Of a DNA stretch of 64,000 nucleotides, positions 62,345-64,000 are shown one piece after another. Source of the stretch: Virgibacillus_P tibetensis (GTDB taxonomy: Bacteria > Bacillota > Bacilli > Bacillales > Amphibacillaceae); the NCBI RefSeq assembly GCF_036026595.1, contig NZ_JARZFX010000003.1, positions 62,001 through 126,000 of the forward strand. The letters run 5' to 3'. Positions within the stretch are counted from its first letter, which is position 1. Every line of letters starts with the position of its first letter. A program made the translations under genes and the position numbers. The notes beneath the pieces are model-generated. The model worked only from the letters and a program-made list of their open reading frames with translations. It was not told the DNA's origin and did no database searches.

Positions 62345-62380
62345 ATGGACAAATTTAAAATAAAATGGAGTGGTTTAAAA

Positions 62381-63376
62381 GTGAAAACTATTTTTTCCGG
62401 TATACAACCAAGTGGTACATTAACCATTGGGAATTATTTAGGTGCAATACAGCAGTTCGTTCAATTACAGGATGATTATCAATGCTACTTTTGTATTGTA
62501 GATGAACATGCGATTACAGTTCCACAAGACAGATTAAAGCTGCGCCAAAACATCCGCTCGCTGGCAGCATTATACCTGGCATCAGGCATTAATCCTGAGG
62601 ACTCTACACTATTTATACAGTCAGAGGTACCAGCACATACCCAATTAGGATGGATGCTTCAATCCATCAGCTATATCGGCGAATTGGAACGAATGACACA
62701 ATATAAGGATAAATCGACAGGTAAAGAAGGTGTCTCTTCTGGTTTGCTGACATACCCATCGTTAATGGCAGCTGATATCCTGCTTTATAACACCAACCTT
62801 GTACCTGTAGGTGAAGATCAGAAGCAGCATTTAGAGCTGACCAGAAACCTTGCCCAACGTTTTAACAATAGATTTAATGATATCTTTACCGTACCTGAAG
62901 TACGCATCCCAAAAGTTGGAGCCCGAATCATGTCCTTACAGGAGCCGACAAAGAAGATGAGTAAATCAGATGAGAATGAAAAAGGATACATTTCCATGCT
63001 TGATGAACCGAAGAAAATTGAGAAGAAAATTAAAAGTGCAGTAACGGATTCAGAAGGAATCGTTCGATTTGATAAGGAAAATAAACCAGGCGTATCCAAT
63101 CTGCTGAACATCTATTCCAGCTGTACAGGGGAGTCCATTGAGACTCTCACTGCAAAATACGACGGCAAAGGATACGGTGATTTCAAACAGGGTGTAGCTA
63201 GTGCTGTAATAGGTGTATTAAAACCTATTCAGGAAAAGTATGCTGCTTTAATTGATTCCGATGAACTGGATGATATCCTTGATGCAGGAGCGGAAAAAGC
63301 CTCATTTACTGCTAACAAAACCGTTGCAAAAGCAAAAAAGGCAATGGGATTAGGAAGAGTCATAAAGAAAAAATAG
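62381..63376 (+). CDS. trpS: tryptophanyl-tRNA synthetase
   Basis: 331 residues from GTG 62381 (GGAGTGG 7 bases upstream), giving the standard TrpS start KTIFSGIQPSGTLTIGNY; the ATG at 62345 lies in the terminator T run and is rejected. Class I motifs: PSGTLTIGN (HIGH-like) and KMSKSDEN (KMSKS). Charges tRNA-Trp. Regulated by the T-box upstream. In B. subtilis it is next to yjbA as here. Confidence 0.97.
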   Translation: MKTIFSGIQPSGTLTIGNYLGAIQQFVQLQDDYQCYFCIVDEHAITVPQDRLKLRQNIRSLAALYLASGINPEDSTLFIQSEVPAHTQLGWMLQSISYIGELERMTQYKDKSTGKEGVSSGLLTYPSLMAADILLYNTNLVPVGEDQKQHLELTRNLAQRFNNRFNDIFTVPEVRIPKVGARIMSLQEPTKKMSKSDENEKGYISMLDEPKKIEKKIKSAVTDSEGIVRFDKENKPGVSNLLNIYSSCTGESIETLTAKYDGKGYGDFKQGVASAVIGVLKPIQEKYAALIDSDELDDILDAGAEKASFTANKTVAKAKKAMGLGRVIKKK

Positions 63377-63386
63377 AAAGACAAAA

Positions 63387-63410
63387 GGGCATCTGGAGAT
63401 CCAGGTGCCC
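63387..63410. terminator. hairpin between trpS and yjbA
   Basis: GGGCATCTGGA-GA-TCCAGGTGCCC, perfect apart from one G-T pair, with A4 before and no clear T run after. Serves the convergent ends of trpS and yjbA. Confidence 0.75.
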
Positions 63411-63428
63411 TCTAACTATACAGCCTTT

Positions 63429-64000
63429 TCACTTTTGATTTGTCGTACTTTGTTCCTGACCAGTTTCAATTTCCCAAACTTTTTCCAGGAAAGGCTGACC
63501 CTTAATTAACTTCGCACATAATTCCTCATGTGATGAACTCCATCCTTGCCGAACCCCATTATACAAGGCGCCCCAAACTTTTTCTTCATTCATAAAACGT
63601 ATGGACGGGTACTTTTTGGGATCCCATTCTGTTAGCCAATATCTTAATTCGAGTGGATTATTTGTTGTTCTGAGCTGATCGAGTGCCATCATAAGCAGTT
63701 GCTTTAATTGACGTTCTCTTCTTGTTAAACCAAAGACAAGTTCAGGGGCCATGGAAAGCATGTGGTATTCTTTTTTGTATAAACTGTTATCAAATTTAAA
63801 GGATTGTGCCTTTGTACTCTGGATCATGTCGAATACGAGCTGCTCCTGCCTTGGTATTAACCTGCTTTTACGGATCGGAATTTGATACCCTATCGTATCA
63901 AATGCCATAATATCATTCCCATTTGTAATTATACCTGCATAGTCCAGTACAGACCTTTCCTGCCCTTTACGTGTATAGGCGCGTTTATAAACTGCATCGA
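63429..64000 (-). CDS. yjbA: YjbA-family (DUF3603) protein, 5' part outside window
   Basis: The frame is open from the window edge (about 190 codons seen; family about 250). The last 160 residues include RKSRLIPRQEQLVFDMIQST, FGLTRRERQLKQLL and a helical C-terminus LRYWLTEWDPKKYPSIRF. The ATG at 63908 is internal: the same frame continues upstream with coding-like AVYKRAYTRKGQERSVLDYA. Position next to trpS is that of B. subtilis yjbA. Function unknown. Confidence 0.8.
   Translation of the reverse strand, partial: DAVYKRAYTRKGQERSVLDYAGIITNGNDIMAFDTIGYQIPIRKSRLIPRQEQLVFDMIQSTKAQSFKFDNSLYKKEYHMLSMAPELVFGLTRRERQLKQLLMMALDQLRTTNNPLELRYWLTEWDPKKYPSIRFMNEEKVWGALYNGVRQGWSSSHEELCAKLIKGQPFLEKVWEIETGQEQSTTNQK

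Noticed and set aside
62345..62380. Longer trpS start at ATG 62345
   Set aside because: It lies in the T run of the T-box terminator, has no SD and adds 12 residues not seen in TrpS.

Overview
This window is a low-GC Bacillota chromosome from a spore-forming Bacillaceae, most like the Oceanobacillus/Virgibacillus group. The evidence is gene content and synteny with the Bacillus subtilis yjb-yjc regions, spore germination and coat genes, Shine-Dalgarno (SD) starts with frequent TTG/GTG, T-box leaders, and an mvaS gene (mevalonate pathway, known from that halotolerant group). I ran no searches; names rest on motifs, lengths and gene order I recognise.

Layout. 0-8.5 kb: an OmpA-domain lipoprotein (cut by the window), an ArAE-type exporter, an alpha/beta hydrolase, a membrane-fused glycerophosphodiesterase, then the divergent MoxR-ATPase/VWA pair yojN-yojO. 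8.5-8.83 kb: six tandem copies of a 52-bp repeat. 9.1-13.2 kb: a gerA-type germinant receptor operon with a fourth small membrane gene. 13.4-23.4 kb: TVP38-like protein, phosphodiesterase-family lipid/nucleotide enzyme, mvaS, RNase H-like protein with a small broken Cys-rich ORF behind it, DAHP synthase under two tandem tyrosine T-boxes, an aminotransferase, Mn catalase, a YuzF-like protein and tRNA-Val. 23.8-31 kb: an asymmetric ABC exporter pair, yjcH-yjcG-yjcF, a DUF421 protein and an MBL hydrolase. 31-36 kb: spore coat and germination block (cotZ-like, cotO, cwlJ, small proteins) and mgtE. 36-48 kb: the conserved redox/stress/competence block prpE, yjbO, nadK, yjbM, yjbK, yjbI, yjbH, the sRNA roxS, a yizD-like gene, pepF, coiA, mecA, spx, yjbC. 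48.2-49.5 kb: a GH-like secreted protein.

49.5-62.1 kb is an accessory segment lying between yjbC/spx and trpS. It holds a quinone-reductase-like enzyme, an EamA transporter, an M20 amidohydrolase with its MFS transporter, a broken second copy of the M20 3' end, a tyrosine-recombinase fragment, and a five-gene minus-strand run (oxidoreductase, frameshifted thioesterase, FtsX-type permease, ATPase, truncated phosphopantetheinyl transferase) that looks like the leftover accessory part of a nonribosomal-peptide-type cluster with no synthetase present. trpS with a Trp T-box and the 3' part of yjbA close the window.

Functional links: yjbH (SpxH), spx and mecA are all parts of Clp-dependent proteolysis control; roxS beside yjbH, with a Rex-like site at its promoter, ties this block to NADH/redox state; yjbM and nadK control nucleotide pools; coat, cwlJ and ger genes serve spore formation and germination. 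The most interesting items are the roxS locus, the duplicated T-boxes, the decayed biosynthetic segment, a small spore-region ORF with an A7 frameshift behind a hairpin that holds its ribosome-binding site, and the repeat families.
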